Positions 46,922 to 56,798 of a stretch of 64,000 nucleotides of DNA are shown here, piece after piece; within the stretch, counting starts at the first letter, position 1, and each line of letters begins with the position of its first letter. The notes beneath the pieces were generated by a model, which saw nothing but the letters and a program-made list of their open reading frames with translations, searched no databases and had not been told where the DNA came from. This DNA comes from JAGHAJ01 sp964559865 [NCBI: uncultured Synergistota bacterium]. GTDB taxonomy: Bacteria > Synergistota > JAGHAJ01. A program made the translations under genes and the position numbers. The stretch lies in NCBI GenBank assembly GCA_964559865.1, contig CAZLJD010000030.1, forward strand, positions 62,001 to 126,000. The letters are read 5' to 3'.

Positions 46922-49333
46922 TTGGGACAGATCATACCGTTGAAGGTGGAGGACGAGCTTAAGGTTTCTTACCTGGACTATGCAATGAGTGTTATTGTGA
47001 GCAGGGCATTGCCGGATGTGAGAGATGGACTGAAGCCTGTGCATAGAAGGATATTGTATGCGATGAAGGAGTTGGGGCTTACCCACAACAGGCCTTACAG
47101 GAAGTCAGCGAGGGTGGTTGGGGAGGTGTTAGGTAAGTATCATCCGCATGGAGATACGGCTGTGTATGACACTATGGTGCGCATGGCACAAGACTTTTCT
47201 TATAGATATGTGCTCTTAGATGGGCAGGGTAACTTTGGATCAGTAGATGGAGACCCGCCAGCGGCGATGAGGTACACGGAAATCCGCATGTCTTCTCTTG
47301 GAGAGGAGATGCTTGTGGATATAGATAAGGAGACTGTAGATTGGGTTCCTAACTTTGATAACAGCTTAAAGGAACCTACGGTTTTGCCGTCTAAGATACC
47401 AAACCTCCTGGTTAATGGTTCATCTGGTATTGCAGTGGGGATGGCTACGAACATACCGCCTCACAACATAAGGGAAGTGGTAGATGCACTTATCTTTCTT
47501 ATAGACCACCCGGATGCAAGTATTGAGGAGATAATGACCTATCTTAAGGCACCGGACTTCCCCACGGGTGGAATAATATACGGCGGCAGGGGTATTGTTG
47601 AGAGTTACAAAACTGGTAGAGGAAAGTTGACCTTGAGAGGGCGGGTAGTCAAAGAAGTGTCTAAAGGCAGAGAGAGGCTAATAATCACTGAGATACCTTA
47701 CGGAGTTAACAAGGCGTCCTTGCTCGAGCAGATAGCAGAGATGGTGAAGGAGAGGAAGATCATAGGTATCACTGATCTAAGAGACGAGTCGGATAGAAGG
47801 GGCATGAGGGTAGTTGTTGAGTTGAGAAAGGGTGTTAATGCAGACACGGTTGAGAACCAGCTATACCATCATACATCTCTCCAGATAACATTTGGGGTGA
47901 TACTGTTAGCACTGGACGGTGGTGAACCAAAGGTATTCAGTATAAAGCAGATGATGGAGAAGTATATACAGTTTAGGGAAGAGGTTATAAGGAGGCGTTC
48001 TGAGTACGAGTTGAGGATTGCCCGGCAGAGGGCCCATGTGGTTGAGGGATTAAAGGTGGCACTTGAGAATATAGATGAAGTCATAGCAATAATAAAGGGA
48101 TCTCCCTCTACGGTGGTTGCAAAGGAAAGGCTGATGGATAGATTTTCGTTCACTGATGTGCAGGCACAGGCTATACTGGACATGCGCTTACAGAGGCTCA
48201 CCGCTCTGGAGAGAGAGAAACTGGTAGCTGAGTATGAGGAACTCATGAGAAAGATAGATTACCTCAAGAAAGTCCTTTCCGAGAGGGAAGAGGTGTTAAA
48301 TATTATAAAGGCTGACCTTAGAGATGTGGCAGAGAGGTATGGGGATAAGAGGAGAACGGAAGTTCGTACGGATGTTCGTAAGGTGGCGTTAAAGGAGCTT
48401 ATCCACAAGGAGAATGTGGTAGTTACTGCTACGAAGGACGGCTACTTACATGTTGTACCTGTTAACAGGTATCGTAAGCAGAGAAGAGGAGGAGTAGGGA
48501 GCAAGGGAGTTGTCCTCAAGGAGGAAGACTTTCTGGTGAGCGTGTCTGCTACGAATACGCTGGCAGATCTGCTCGTCTTTACGGACGAGGGCAGGGTTTA
48601 CAAGATAAAGGTATATGAAATCCAGCAGAGGCAGGCTACGAGAGGTATCCATGTGAATAGACTGTTCTCCATGTCTCCTTCTGAGAGGGTCATTGCTGTG
48701 AAACAGATGGATTACCCAGAGGGTGGATTTGTTGTAATATTGACAAAAAATGGTTACATAAAGAAGATACTTCAGAGTGAGTTTAAGACGATAAACAGGG
48801 CAGGCAAGAGGATTATTACCCTTAACGAGGGAGATGTAATAGAGAAGGTGTTGTTCTATCACGGAGATGTGAAGGTGTGCGTTGTGACATGTGCTGGGAT
48901 GATAGGTGTGTTTGAAGACAGGGAGTTGAGAGTGCTTGGTAGGGCAGCTATGGGCGTAAGAGCGATGAGATTGAAAGATGGAGATAGAGTAGTTGGAGGT
49001 GGGGTGTTTGTAGATGGAGGGACGCTCCTTCTTGTGACGGAAAACGGCTTTACTAAGCGTGTTGATCTTAGTAGTTTCAGGGTTACTCACAGGGGTTCAG
49101 TGGGTGTTAGGGGTATAAGGTTAACGGAGCGTTCAGGTAGAGTTGTGGGGGCGTGGATAGTGGATGAGAAGGATGAAATTATGTTTCTCACGAAAAATGG
49201 TAGGATGGTAAGGATAGAAGCGAGGGAAGTCCCTCTTATAAGCAGGACATCTATGGGGCGTATAACCGTCAGGCTTGTGGAGGGTGACGAAATAGTAGAT
49301 GTCAGCGTGGTGAAGAAAAATGAGGATAGCTAA
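46922..49333 (+). CDS. gyrA: DNA gyrase subunit A
   Basis: An 803-aa subunit with the DNA-cleaving tyrosine in [10 protein letters not shown] and the quinolone region [17 protein letters not shown], where threonine occupies the usual Ser83 position. The C-terminal beta-pinwheel includes a GyrA-box-like [11 protein letters not shown]. The start is TTG at 46922, the first possible start after an in-frame stop, with GGGGGT upstream. It overlaps psd by 14 bases. Confidence 0.97.
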   Translation: MGQIIPLKVEDELKVSYLDYAMSVIVSRALPDVRDGLKPVHRRILYAMKELGLTHNRPYRKSARVVGEVLGKYHPHGDTAVYDTMVRMAQDFSYRYVLLDGQGNFGSVDGDPPAAMRYTEIRMSSLGEEMLVDIDKETVDWVPNFDNSLKEPTVLPSKIPNLLVNGSSGIAVGMATNIPPHNIREVVDALIFLIDHPDASIEEIMTYLKAPDFPTGGIIYGGRGIVESYKTGRGKLTLRGRVVKEVSKGRERLIITEIPYGVNKASLLEQIAEMVKERKIIGITDLRDESDRRGMRVVVELRKGVNADTVENQLYHHTSLQITFGVILLALDGGEPKVFSIKQMMEKYIQFREEVIRRRSEYELRIARQRAHVVEGLKVALENIDEVIAIIKGSPSTVVAKERLMDRFSFTDVQAQAILDMRLQRLTALEREKLVAEYEELMRKIDYLKKVLSEREEVLNIIKADLRDVAERYGDKRRTEVRTDVRKVALKELIHKENVVVTATKDGYLHVVPVNRYRKQRRGGVGSKGVVLKEEDFLVSVSATNTLADLLVFTDEGRVYKIKVYEIQQRQATRGIHVNRLFSMSPSERVIAVKQMDYPEGGFVVILTKNGYIKKILQSEFKTINRAGKRIITLNEGDVIEKVLFYHGDVKVCVVTCAGMIGVFEDRELRVLGRAAMGVRAMRLKDGDRVVGGGVFVDGGTLLLVTENGFTKRVDLSSFRVTHRGSVGVRGIRLTERSGRVVGAWIVDEKDEIMFLTKNGRMVRIEAREVPLISRTSMGRITVRLVEGDEIVDVSVVKKNEDS

Positions 49334-49967
49334 GGAAGGGTTCCATGTAGTAGCTATCCTGCTGGCTGTTACAGTGTTTGCGTTTTACTTCTCCATAGTG
49401 GCTGGAGGGGTTGCACTTTTGTTCCTTTTGTTTTCTCTGTACTTCTTTAGAGATCCGAAGAGGAGAACACCTTCGATCTCCACTGCGGCAGTAATCTCTC
49501 CTGCGGACGGTAGGATCATAGCTGTACAGGAGGTAGAGGAAAAGGAGTTTTTAGGTGAAAGGAGACGGAAGCTCTCTATATTTATGTCGTTATTTGATGT
49601 TCATGTGAACAGGAGCCCCGTGGATGGCGTTGTGAAGGAGATAAAGCATGTACCTGGAAAGAAAGAACCAGCTTACAAGGAAGACTCATCGGAGGTGAAC
49701 GAAAGGAACTACCTTGTCTTGGATGGAAATGGGGTCTTGTTGTTGGTCGTCCAGGTTGCCGGTATTGTGGCACGGAGGATAAGGTGTCGTGTTAAGGTTG
49801 GAGATTTTTTGACAAGAGGGGAAAGGTTTGGTATGATTATGTTTGGCTCGAGGGTTGATTTGTACTTACCTCTTTCAGCCAGGGTAGTGGTGGATGTAGG
49901 GGATAAGGTGAAAGCAGGTGAGACCGTTTTGGCGGAGTTGGACGCAAAGGGGGTGAGTGGCGAATGA
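49320..49967 (+). CDS. psd: Phosphatidylserine decarboxylase (short, archaeal-type)
   Basis: A 215-aa PSD with two N-terminal membrane spans (about residues 10-45), the ISPADGRII block, [11 protein letters not shown] and the self-processing site FGSR near residue 180, where the serine becomes the pyruvoyl group. It makes phosphatidylethanolamine from the product of PssA, encoded next with a four-base overlap. Confidence 0.95.
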   Translation: MRIAKEGFHVVAILLAVTVFAFYFSIVAGGVALLFLLFSLYFFRDPKRRTPSISTAAVISPADGRIIAVQEVEEKEFLGERRRKLSIFMSLFDVHVNRSPVDGVVKEIKHVPGKKEPAYKEDSSEVNERNYLVLDGNGVLLLVVQVAGIVARRIRCRVKVGDFLTRGERFGMIMFGSRVDLYLPLSARVVVDVGDKVKAGETVLAELDAKGVSGE

Positions 49968-50692
49968 GGATAAAAAAGGTTAACATACTCCCCAATGCGC
50001 TCACGAGTGGAAATCTGATATGTGGATTGTTATCTGTGATGTTGGTGTGGCAGGACAAGTATCTCCCCGCAGCGTGGTTGATATTGGCTGCCATGTTGTT
50101 TGACTTTATGGATGGAAAAGTGGCGAGGATGCTGGGGGGTAGTAGTGAGTTTGGAAAGGAGTTGGACTCCTTAGCAGATGTGGTTTCCTTTGGTGTTGCA
50201 CCTGCGTTTTTGATTTATGCAACTTATCTTTTCTACTATGGTATAGTCGGTGCGCTGGTATCTGCTTCGTTTGTGGTGTTTGGTGCATTGAGGCTTGCGA
50301 GGTTTAATATACAGAATGTTAGCGAGTATTTTATAGGGTTACCGATACCCTCAGGTGGCGGTCTTTTGGCCGGCATAGTGCTCAGCAACTATGCGTTTCA
50401 TCCGTCACTGGTAATGGGACTTGTTGTTATAACTGGCATCATGATGGTTTCAGAGTTCAAGTATGCGAATCTTAAGCATTTAAACAAGAGCAGCGTTGAT
50501 TGGAAGAGATTTTTTATGTTTATGTCTGGAATAGGGTTACTCGTGCTATTGCTTGGTGGCAAGTTGGTGCTGGCGGTGTTCTTGGTTTATTTGGTTAGTG
50601 GACCTCTTGGAGTGGATTGGGAAAAGATGGTGATAAAAGCCCATTACCACATCGAGGAGGATGAAGAAGATACCGAAGGTGAGGAGGTATAG
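49964..50692 (+). CDS. pssA: CDP-diacylglycerol-serine O-phosphatidyltransferase
   Basis: A 242-aa integral membrane enzyme. The CDP-alcohol transferase motif DFMDGKVARMLGG...GKELDSLAD is complete (DGxxAR then GxxxDxxxD). About six to seven membrane spans follow. It supplies phosphatidylserine to Psd. The acidic C-terminus (EEDEEDTEGEE) is unusual but short. Confidence 0.96.
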   Translation: MRIKKVNILPNALTSGNLICGLLSVMLVWQDKYLPAAWLILAAMLFDFMDGKVARMLGGSSEFGKELDSLADVVSFGVAPAFLIYATYLFYYGIVGALVSASFVVFGALRLARFNIQNVSEYFIGLPIPSGGGLLAGIVLSNYAFHPSLVMGLVVITGIMMVSEFKYANLKHLNKSSVDWKRFFMFMSGIGLLVLLLGGKLVLAVFLVYLVSGPLGVDWEKMVIKAHYHIEEDEEDTEGEEV

Positions 50693-50695
50693 GCG

Positions 50696-51571
50696 ATGGG
50701 ATTGGTCTATATGAATGGTAGTTTTGTCCCCAAGGAGGAGGCAAAGGTTTCGGTCTTTGACCATGGCTTTCTGTACGGTGATGGTGTGTTTGAGGGTATA
50801 AGGGCTTATGATGGAGTTATCTTTAGACTGGATAGGCATATAAGGAGGCTTTACAACTCGGCAAAGGCGATAAAGTTGGATATTCCAATGACTGAGGAGG
50901 AAATGATCAAGGCAACGGTTGAGTCCGTTAAGGTGAACAACCTTAGAGATGCTTATATAAGGCTCGTGGTTTCCAGAGGAGAGGGTGATCTTGGTCTGGA
51001 CCCGAGAAAGTGTCCCAAACCTAATGTGATAATAATTGCTGATAAGATTGTACTCTTCCCAGAAGAGCTTTACGAAAAGGGGCTTGAAATCGTTACGGCA
51101 GCGACACGGAAAAACTACGGTGAGGTGTTAAGCCCTCAGATAAAGACCCTGAACTATCTGAGCAGTATTATGGCAAAGATAGAGGCGATAGAGGCAGGTA
51201 GAATAGAGGCGCTTATGATTACTCGGGAGGGGTATGTTGCGGAAGGTACGGGTGATAATGTCTTTATCGTGAAGAACGGTGTTTTGATGACACCACCCCC
51301 GTATGTTGGCATACTGGAAGGGATTACGAGAGAGGCAGTGATGGAGATAGCAGAGGAGATGGGTATAAAGGTGTTAGAGATGCCATTCACGAGGTTTGAT
51401 GTGTACGCTGCAGATGAATGTTTCCTTACCGGTACTGCTGCTGAAATGATACCGGTTATTGCTGTTGATGGTAGAAAGATAAACGATGGTAAGGTAGGAC
51501 CGATATTCAAGAAGCTTTTGCAGAAGTTCCGTGAGATAGTAAAGAGTGATGGAGTGAGGGTGTATGAGTGA
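50696..51571 (+). CDS. ilvE: Branched-chain amino acid aminotransferase
   Basis: A 291-aa fold-type IV PLP enzyme. The PLP lysine is in IKTLNYLSS, the phosphate cup in EGTGDNVFIV, and the N-terminal FDHGFLYGDGVFEGIRAY block is typical. It interconverts Leu/Ile/Val and 2-oxo acids. Overlap with a butyrate kinase gene suggests a link to branched-chain acid fermentation. Confidence 0.94.
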   Translation: MGLVYMNGSFVPKEEAKVSVFDHGFLYGDGVFEGIRAYDGVIFRLDRHIRRLYNSAKAIKLDIPMTEEEMIKATVESVKVNNLRDAYIRLVVSRGEGDLGLDPRKCPKPNVIIIADKIVLFPEELYEKGLEIVTAATRKNYGEVLSPQIKTLNYLSSIMAKIEAIEAGRIEALMITREGYVAEGTGDNVFIVKNGVLMTPPPYVGILEGITREAVMEIAEEMGIKVLEMPFTRFDVYAADECFLTGTAAEMIPVIAVDGRKINDGKVGPIFKKLLQKFREIVKSDGVRVYE

Positions 51572-52637
51572 TTTCATGGTCCTTGTCATAAATCCGGGTT
51601 CTACCTCTACGAAGGTTTCCGTGTTTAGGGGAGAAGAAGAGCTCTGGTCAGAGAAGCTCTTTCACACGAATGAGGAGCTTTCCAGGTTCGCCCATATAGT
51701 GGATCAGGAGGACTATAGGTACAACATGATACTCTCCTCTCTCCAGAAGGCGGGTTTTCGGGTAGAACAGTTAGATGCAGTTGTGGGTAGGGGAGGTGTG
51801 TTAGACCCGTTAGAGAGTGGCACATATGTCGTGGATGATGTTATGATAAGTGACCTTAAGCGGGGAAAGCCGTGGGAGCATGCCTCCAATCTGGGAGGTA
51901 TAATAGCCAGAAAGATAGCGGATAGTGTAGGTATACCGGCGTTTGTAGTTGACCCTGTGGCTGTAGATGAGTTTGAAGAGGTTTCTCGAATTACGGGGAT
52001 GCCGGAAATAGAGAAGAGGAGTCTTTCACATGCGTTGAATATAAAAGCGGTTGTGAGGAGAGCAGCTGCATCGATGGGCAGAAGGTATGAGGAACTTAAC
52101 TTTGTCGTTGCACATCTTGGAGGGGGTATATCGGTTGCTGCTCATAGAAAAGGTAGGATGATCGATGTGAACAATGCGAATGAGTTGGGTCCATTCTCTC
52201 CAGAGAGAACGGGTGGGTTGCCTGCTGCAGATATAGTGAGGATGGCGTATTCTGGTAAGTATACGTATAAAGAGTTGAGGTCGAAGCTTGTCGGTAAAGG
52301 TGGGCTTGTTGCCTATCTTGGCACAAACGATGTTAGGAAAGTAAGGGAAATGGTAGCTCAAGGGGACAAGAAGGCAGCTTTGGTGTACGAAGCGATGGCG
52401 TATCAGGTTGCAAAGGAGATAGGTGCAATGGCTGCTGTGTTGAAGGGCGAGGTTGATGCCATACTTGTTACCGGGGGAGTGGCATACAACGAGGACTTTG
52501 TTGACATGATCCGTAAGAGGGTTGAGTTTATAGCACCGGTTAAAGTTTTCCCCGGAGAAGATGAGATGAGAGCCCTTGCCGAGGGTGCGTTGAGGGTGCT
52601 TAAGGGAGAGGAGGAGGCTAAACTTTATAAAAGGTAG
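51564..52637 (+). CDS. buk: Butyrate kinase 1
   Basis: A 357-aa acetokinase-family enzyme. The N-terminal phosphate motif is VINPGSTSTKVSVF, with further blocks VAHLGGGISVAAHRKGR, PAFVVDPVAVDEFEE and ILVTGGVAYNE. It makes ATP from butyryl- or branched acyl-phosphate. It overlaps ilvE by eight bases and is followed by a ptb gene. Confidence 0.94.
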   Translation: MSDFMVLVINPGSTSTKVSVFRGEEELWSEKLFHTNEELSRFAHIVDQEDYRYNMILSSLQKAGFRVEQLDAVVGRGGVLDPLESGTYVVDDVMISDLKRGKPWEHASNLGGIIARKIADSVGIPAFVVDPVAVDEFEEVSRITGMPEIEKRSLSHALNIKAVVRRAAASMGRRYEELNFVVAHLGGGISVAAHRKGRMIDVNNANELGPFSPERTGGLPAADIVRMAYSGKYTYKELRSKLVGKGGLVAYLGTNDVRKVREMVAQGDKKAALVYEAMAYQVAKEIGAMAAVLKGEVDAILVTGGVAYNEDFVDMIRKRVEFIAPVKVFPGEDEMRALAEGALRVLKGEEEAKLYKR

Positions 52638-52646
52638 GTGTTATAT

Positions 52647-53558
52647 GTGCCTATAAGGACTCTTGATGAATTAAAGGATGCGGCAAGGGAGATGGGAAGG
52701 CTTTCTATTGCCATTGCGGTGGCAGATGATAGGGATGTACTGGAAGCAGTTAAAATGGCGATGGATTTTGGCATAGTTTCTCCCATTCTTGTGGGGAGGA
52801 AACCCAAAATAGAGGAGATTTTAAAAGAGCTTTCTGTTGACCACGCAAGTGTGGAGATAGTGGATGTGTCTGACGATGCGGAGGCGTCTTTGGAGGCGGT
52901 GAAGCTAGTAAGTAGTGGAAGGGCGGAGCTTCTCATGAAGGGTATGGTGAAGACGGCGACATTTTTAAAGGCAGTGCTCAATAAAGAAGTGGGGCTGAGA
53001 ACCGGTAGGATTTTGAGCCATGTTTTCCTCATAGAGCCACCGTATTCAGGTAGGTTTTACGGGATAGCAGATGGAGGTATAAACATGTATCCCACCTTGC
53101 AGGAGAAGGTTCAGATATTGCAGAACACGGTGATGCTGTACCATGCACTTGGTTATGAGGTTCCGAAGGTGGCGGTATTGGCTGCGGTTGAGGTAGTGAA
53201 TCCGGAGATGCCGGCGACTTTGGATGCGGCTGCGTTGTCGAAGATGGCGGACAGGAAACAGATAAAGGGAGTGGAGGTAGATGGGCCTTTGGCGTTGGAC
53301 AATGCTGTTAGTGAGGTAGCTGCGAGGCACAAGGGGATACAGAGTTCTGTTGCGGGTAAAGCGGACATACTCCTTGTCCCTGACATAGAAGCAGGTAACA
53401 TGATGGGTAAGGTTATGCTGGAGATGTCTGGTGGGAGGGGTGCAGGACTTGTAGTGGGTGCCAGGAAGCCAGTTGTTTTGACATCTCGTATAGATACGCC
53501 GGAGACAAGATTCTTATCTATCTGTCTGGGTGTGGTTGCTACTAAGGTTATAAAATAA
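52647..53558 (+). CDS. ptb: Phosphate butyryltransferase 1
   Basis: A 303-aa PTA/PTB enzyme that converts acyl-CoA plus phosphate to acyl-phosphate. Conserved blocks: ELLMKGMVKTATFLKAVLNKE, VAVLAAVEVVNPEMPATLDAAAL-type segment and LVPDIEAGNMMGKVM. GTG at 52647 is chosen because AGGTAGG lies about eight bases upstream; GTG 52638 is possible. Two blocks are almost identical in DNA sequence to ptb 2. Confidence 0.93.
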   Translation: MPIRTLDELKDAAREMGRLSIAIAVADDRDVLEAVKMAMDFGIVSPILVGRKPKIEEILKELSVDHASVEIVDVSDDAEASLEAVKLVSSGRAELLMKGMVKTATFLKAVLNKEVGLRTGRILSHVFLIEPPYSGRFYGIADGGINMYPTLQEKVQILQNTVMLYHALGYEVPKVAVLAAVEVVNPEMPATLDAAALSKMADRKQIKGVEVDGPLALDNAVSEVAARHKGIQSSVAGKADILLVPDIEAGNMMGKVMLEMSGGRGAGLVVGARKPVVLTSRIDTPETRFLSICLGVVATKVIK

Positions 53559-53577
53559 GTTTAGGAGGTGTTCTTTT

Positions 53578-54495
53578 ATGATAAAGACCTTGGATGCACT
53601 GCTACAGAGGGCAAAAGATGTTGGCCCGTTGACGATATCTGTTGCAGTGGCGCAAGACCTTGATGTGCTTGAGGCAGTTGATGAGGCGAGAAAGGAAGGA
53701 ATATGCAGGGCGATACTCGTAGGAGATAGGAGTGGTATCCAGCGTGAAGCTGCAAGAGGAGGGATAGAGCTTGATGAGTACGAGATAGTAGATGTGTCTG
53801 ATGATGCGGAGGCGTCTTTGGAGGCGGTGAAGCTGGTAAGTAGTGGGAAGGCGGAGCTTCTCATGAAGGGTATGGTGAAGACGGCGACATTTTTAAAGGC
53901 AGTGCTCAATAAAGAAGTGGGACTGAGAACCGGTAACCTCTTGAGTCATGTTTATTTGCACGAGATAGATGGATATGATCACATAATATTTATTACTGAC
54001 GGTGCTATGAATATTGCGCCTGATCTGAAGCAGAAGGCACAGATTATAGAGAATGCGGCATCACTTGCAAGAAGAGCGTTTGGTGTTGCTGTTCCGAAGG
54101 TGGCGGTATTGGCTGCGGTTGAGGTAGTGAATCCGGAGATGCCGGCGACTTTAGATGCGGCTGCGTTGTCGAAGATGGCGGACAGGAAACAGATAAAGGG
54201 AGTGGAGGTAGATGGGCCTTTGGCGTTGGACAATGCTGTTAGTGAGGTAGCTGCGAGGCATAAGGGGATACAGAGTTCTGTCGCGGGTAAAGCGGACATA
54301 CTCCTTGTCCCTGACATAGAAGCAGGTAACATGCTTGCCAAGTCTGTTGTGTACTTTGCTCGCCCAAAGACGGCTGGGATAGTGGTTGGTGCGAAGGCTC
54401 CTATAGTTCTCACATCGCGTGCAGATTCTCCGGAGACGAAGCTTTACTCTATTGCTACTGCGGTGTCTATGGCAGCGGGTGGTTTGCATGAGTGA
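53578..54495 (+). CDS. ptb: Phosphate butyryltransferase 2
   Basis: A 305-aa paralogue of the preceding enzyme, with its own TAGGAGGTG site. The N-terminal third and the region about residues 120-170 are clearly diverged, while bases 53782-53935 and 54091-54333 are nearly identical to ptb 1. This mosaic suggests gene conversion. Differences at the diverged parts may give another acyl-chain preference. Confidence 0.93.
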   Translation: MIKTLDALLQRAKDVGPLTISVAVAQDLDVLEAVDEARKEGICRAILVGDRSGIQREAARGGIELDEYEIVDVSDDAEASLEAVKLVSSGKAELLMKGMVKTATFLKAVLNKEVGLRTGNLLSHVYLHEIDGYDHIIFITDGAMNIAPDLKQKAQIIENAASLARRAFGVAVPKVAVLAAVEVVNPEMPATLDAAALSKMADRKQIKGVEVDGPLALDNAVSEVAARHKGIQSSVAGKADILLVPDIEAGNMLAKSVVYFARPKTAGIVVGAKAPIVLTSRADSPETKLYSIATAVSMAAGGLHE

Positions 54496-55558
54496 TTATC
54501 TTGTATTGACTCTTAACCCGGGCTCCACTTCTACGAAGATTGCCCTGTTTCGGGGCAGAGAGGAGCTCTGGAGGGAGAACCTAACCCATTCGGTTCAGGA
54601 CCTTGAAGGATTTGAGAGAATAGTGGACCAGAAAGATTTTAGGAAGGCGGTTGTGCTTCGGGTATTACAGCAACACAATGTAGATGTTGAAAAGCTCTCT
54701 GTAGTAGTGGCGCGTGGGGGACTTCTGCGGCCTGTGGAGTCGGGTGTATGGCAGGTTAATGAGAAGATGGTTCAGGAGCTTTCTTCTGAAAAGTGGGGGG
54801 CACATGCATCAAACCTTGGTGCAGTTATAGCCTTTGAGCTGGCACAGGAATGGGGTGTGCCGGCATGGATAGTGGATCCAGTGGTAGTTGATGAGATGGA
54901 CGATGTAGCCCGCATATCTGGGATGCCCGAGATACAGAGAAAGAGTATATTCCATGCGCTCAATCAAAAGGCAGTTGTTTACAGATATGCTGAGGAGGTA
55001 AAGAAGGAGTACAATGAACTGAGGCTCATTGTGGCACACCTGGGTGGAGGGGTAAGCGTAGGCGTTCACAGAGATGGAAGGGTTGTAGATGTGAACGATG
55101 CACTGAATGGGGATGGTCCTTTTACACCTGAAAGATCCGGTTCTATACCGGTTGGAGAACTCGTGAAACTGTGTTATTCTGGTAAGTACACCCGTGAAGA
55201 GCTCATAGAGAAGATAACCAGAAAGGGAGGGCTTGTTGCCTACCTGGGTACAAATGATGTTAGAGAGGTTAAGAGAAGGATCCAGCAAGGTGATGGGTTT
55301 GCAAAGTTGATATACGATGCTATGATATATCAAATAGGTAAAGAAATAGGTGCTGCAGCGACGGTTCTTAATGGAGAAGTAGATGCTGTTATTATTACGG
55401 GAGGGGTTGCACACGATACGGAACTCGTTGATAGACTGAAGGAGATGATAGGTTTTATTGGAGATGTGGTTGTTTATCCTGGGGAAGATGAAATGAAAGC
55501 GCTTTGTGAGGGGGCTTTGAGAGCCCTTGCAGGTGAGACAGAGGTTAAGGCTTACTGA
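54488..55558 (+). CDS. buk: Butyrate kinase 2
   Basis: A 356-aa paralogue of butyrate kinase 1, starting MSDYLVLTLNPGSTSTKIALF, with VAHLGGGVSVGVHRDGR and VIITGGVAHDTE. It overlaps ptb 2 by eight bases. Unlike the ptb pair, the two kinases have no long identical DNA blocks. A start further upstream (54419) would read deep into ptb 2 and is rejected. Confidence 0.94.
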   Translation: MSDYLVLTLNPGSTSTKIALFRGREELWRENLTHSVQDLEGFERIVDQKDFRKAVVLRVLQQHNVDVEKLSVVVARGGLLRPVESGVWQVNEKMVQELSSEKWGAHASNLGAVIAFELAQEWGVPAWIVDPVVVDEMDDVARISGMPEIQRKSIFHALNQKAVVYRYAEEVKKEYNELRLIVAHLGGGVSVGVHRDGRVVDVNDALNGDGPFTPERSGSIPVGELVKLCYSGKYTREELIEKITRKGGLVAYLGTNDVREVKRRIQQGDGFAKLIYDAMIYQIGKEIGAAATVLNGEVDAVIITGGVAHDTELVDRLKEMIGFIGDVVVYPGEDEMKALCEGALRALAGETEVKAY

Positions 55559-55573
55559 GAGGGGGGAGAAGGC

Positions 55574-56074
55574 ATGAGTGTAACAGACGAAGCTGTGGTG
55601 AAGAGTAGTGATGTGGTGGAAGAAGAGATTTTAGTGCTTGCGTTCAAGCTTGACAAAGAGGAATACGGCTTAGATGTAGGTGTTGTGCAGGAGATAGTGA
55701 GGATTAAGGACATAACGCGGGTGCCAAAGGCACCGCACTTCATAAGAGGTGTAATAAATCTTAGGGGCGATGTTATACCGGTTATAGATCTTAGGAGGCT
55801 TTTTCACTTAGGAGAGACGGAGATAAATGCAAGATATCGTATAATAGTACTGAACATAATGGAGAAGAGGTTTGGCATCATAGTGGACGATGTGTCTGAG
55901 GTGATAAGGTTCTCTAAGGACCAGATAGAGATGACCCCTGCAACGGTCTCTGATACGATAGACTCTGCGTACATAAGAGGAGTTGGAAAGGTTGGTAGCA
56001 GGCTCATAATACTTTTGAACCTTGTGGAGGCTTTGGGACTGTCTAAAGGTGAAGAAACAGAGGGGGAAAAGTAA
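55574..56074 (+). CDS. cheW: CheW-like coupling protein
   Basis: A 166-aa CheW-domain protein: LAFKLDKEEYGLDVGVVQEIV, PKAPHFIRGVINLRGDVIPV and FGIIVDDVSEVIRF are the typical strands. It couples chemoreceptors to CheA. No cheA, receptor or flagellar gene is near. It is encoded in a metabolic run and overlaps radC. Confidence 0.94.
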   Translation: MSVTDEAVVKSSDVVEEEILVLAFKLDKEEYGLDVGVVQEIVRIKDITRVPKAPHFIRGVINLRGDVIPVIDLRRLFHLGETEINARYRIIVLNIMEKRFGIIVDDVSEVIRFSKDQIEMTPATVSDTIDSAYIRGVGKVGSRLIILLNLVEALGLSKGEETEGEK

Positions 56075-56798
56075 CTCTCCAAATGCGGGGCATAGAAAAC
56101 GGTTGAGGGAGCGTTTCTTAAAGGGAGGATTTGACGCCTTTCATGACTATGAGGTTGTTGAACTACTTCTCACGCTGGGAACACCCCGCAAGGACTGTAA
56201 GCAGCTGGCAAGAGATGTCTTGCGCAAGTTTGGTACTGTGAGGGCTGTTTTGGAAGCAGATACTGAAGAGTTATTGCAGGTAAAGGGGATTGGAAGGCAT
56301 AATGTCTTTGGGCTCAGACTTGCAGATGAGCTGGTAAGGTGGCTCTTAAAAGAGAGGGCTACCTCTGGGCAGAAGGAGTATATAAGGAATTCAGTTGACG
56401 CCTTTGTACAGTTGAAGGAGTACTTAAGGATTTCTATGGGATGTAAGAAGCAGGAGGTCTTTGTGGTGGCTTTTCTCGATGCGAAGAACAGGATAATATC
56501 CGTGCAGGAACTCTTTCGTGGTACGGTGGATAGGAGTGTTATATATCCGAGAGAGGTGCTGAGGGAAGCGTTTGCAAACAATGCGGTGTCTATGATATTT
56601 GCACACAATCACCCATCAGGTGATGTTAGGCCGAGCGAGGAAGATTGTGCGATCACCCGGAGACTCGTGCATCTTGGAATTATAGCTGGGGTGAGGGTGC
56701 TTGATCACATTATCGTTGGTGGTGATGACTACTTTAGCTTTTCAGATGAGGGTCTTATAGAGAAGTATATGAGAGAAGGGGGTGTTGGTAGTGAGTAA
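56049..56798 (+). CDS. radC: RadC/JAB-domain protein
   Basis: A 249-aa RadC-family protein. An N-terminal helix-hairpin-helix region (AGHRKRLRERFLKGG; LLQVKGIGRHNV) precedes the C-terminal JAB/MPN metal site AHNHPSGDVRPSEED. Function is uncertain despite the historical name. GTG at 56049 is chosen (26-base overlap with cheW); a TTG at 56022 also exists. Confidence 0.9.
   Translation: MKKQRGKSNSPNAGHRKRLRERFLKGGFDAFHDYEVVELLLTLGTPRKDCKQLARDVLRKFGTVRAVLEADTEELLQVKGIGRHNVFGLRLADELVRWLLKERATSGQKEYIRNSVDAFVQLKEYLRISMGCKKQEVFVVAFLDAKNRIISVQELFRGTVDRSVIYPREVLREAFANNAVSMIFAHNHPSGDVRPSEEDCAITRRLVHLGIIAGVRVLDHIIVGGDDYFSFSDEGLIEKYMREGGVGSE

Noticed and set aside
54419-54487. Longer start for butyrate kinase 2
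   Set aside because: It would overlap ptb 2 by 77 bases and add residues absent from the family; the ATG at 54488 gives the standard MSDYLV start.
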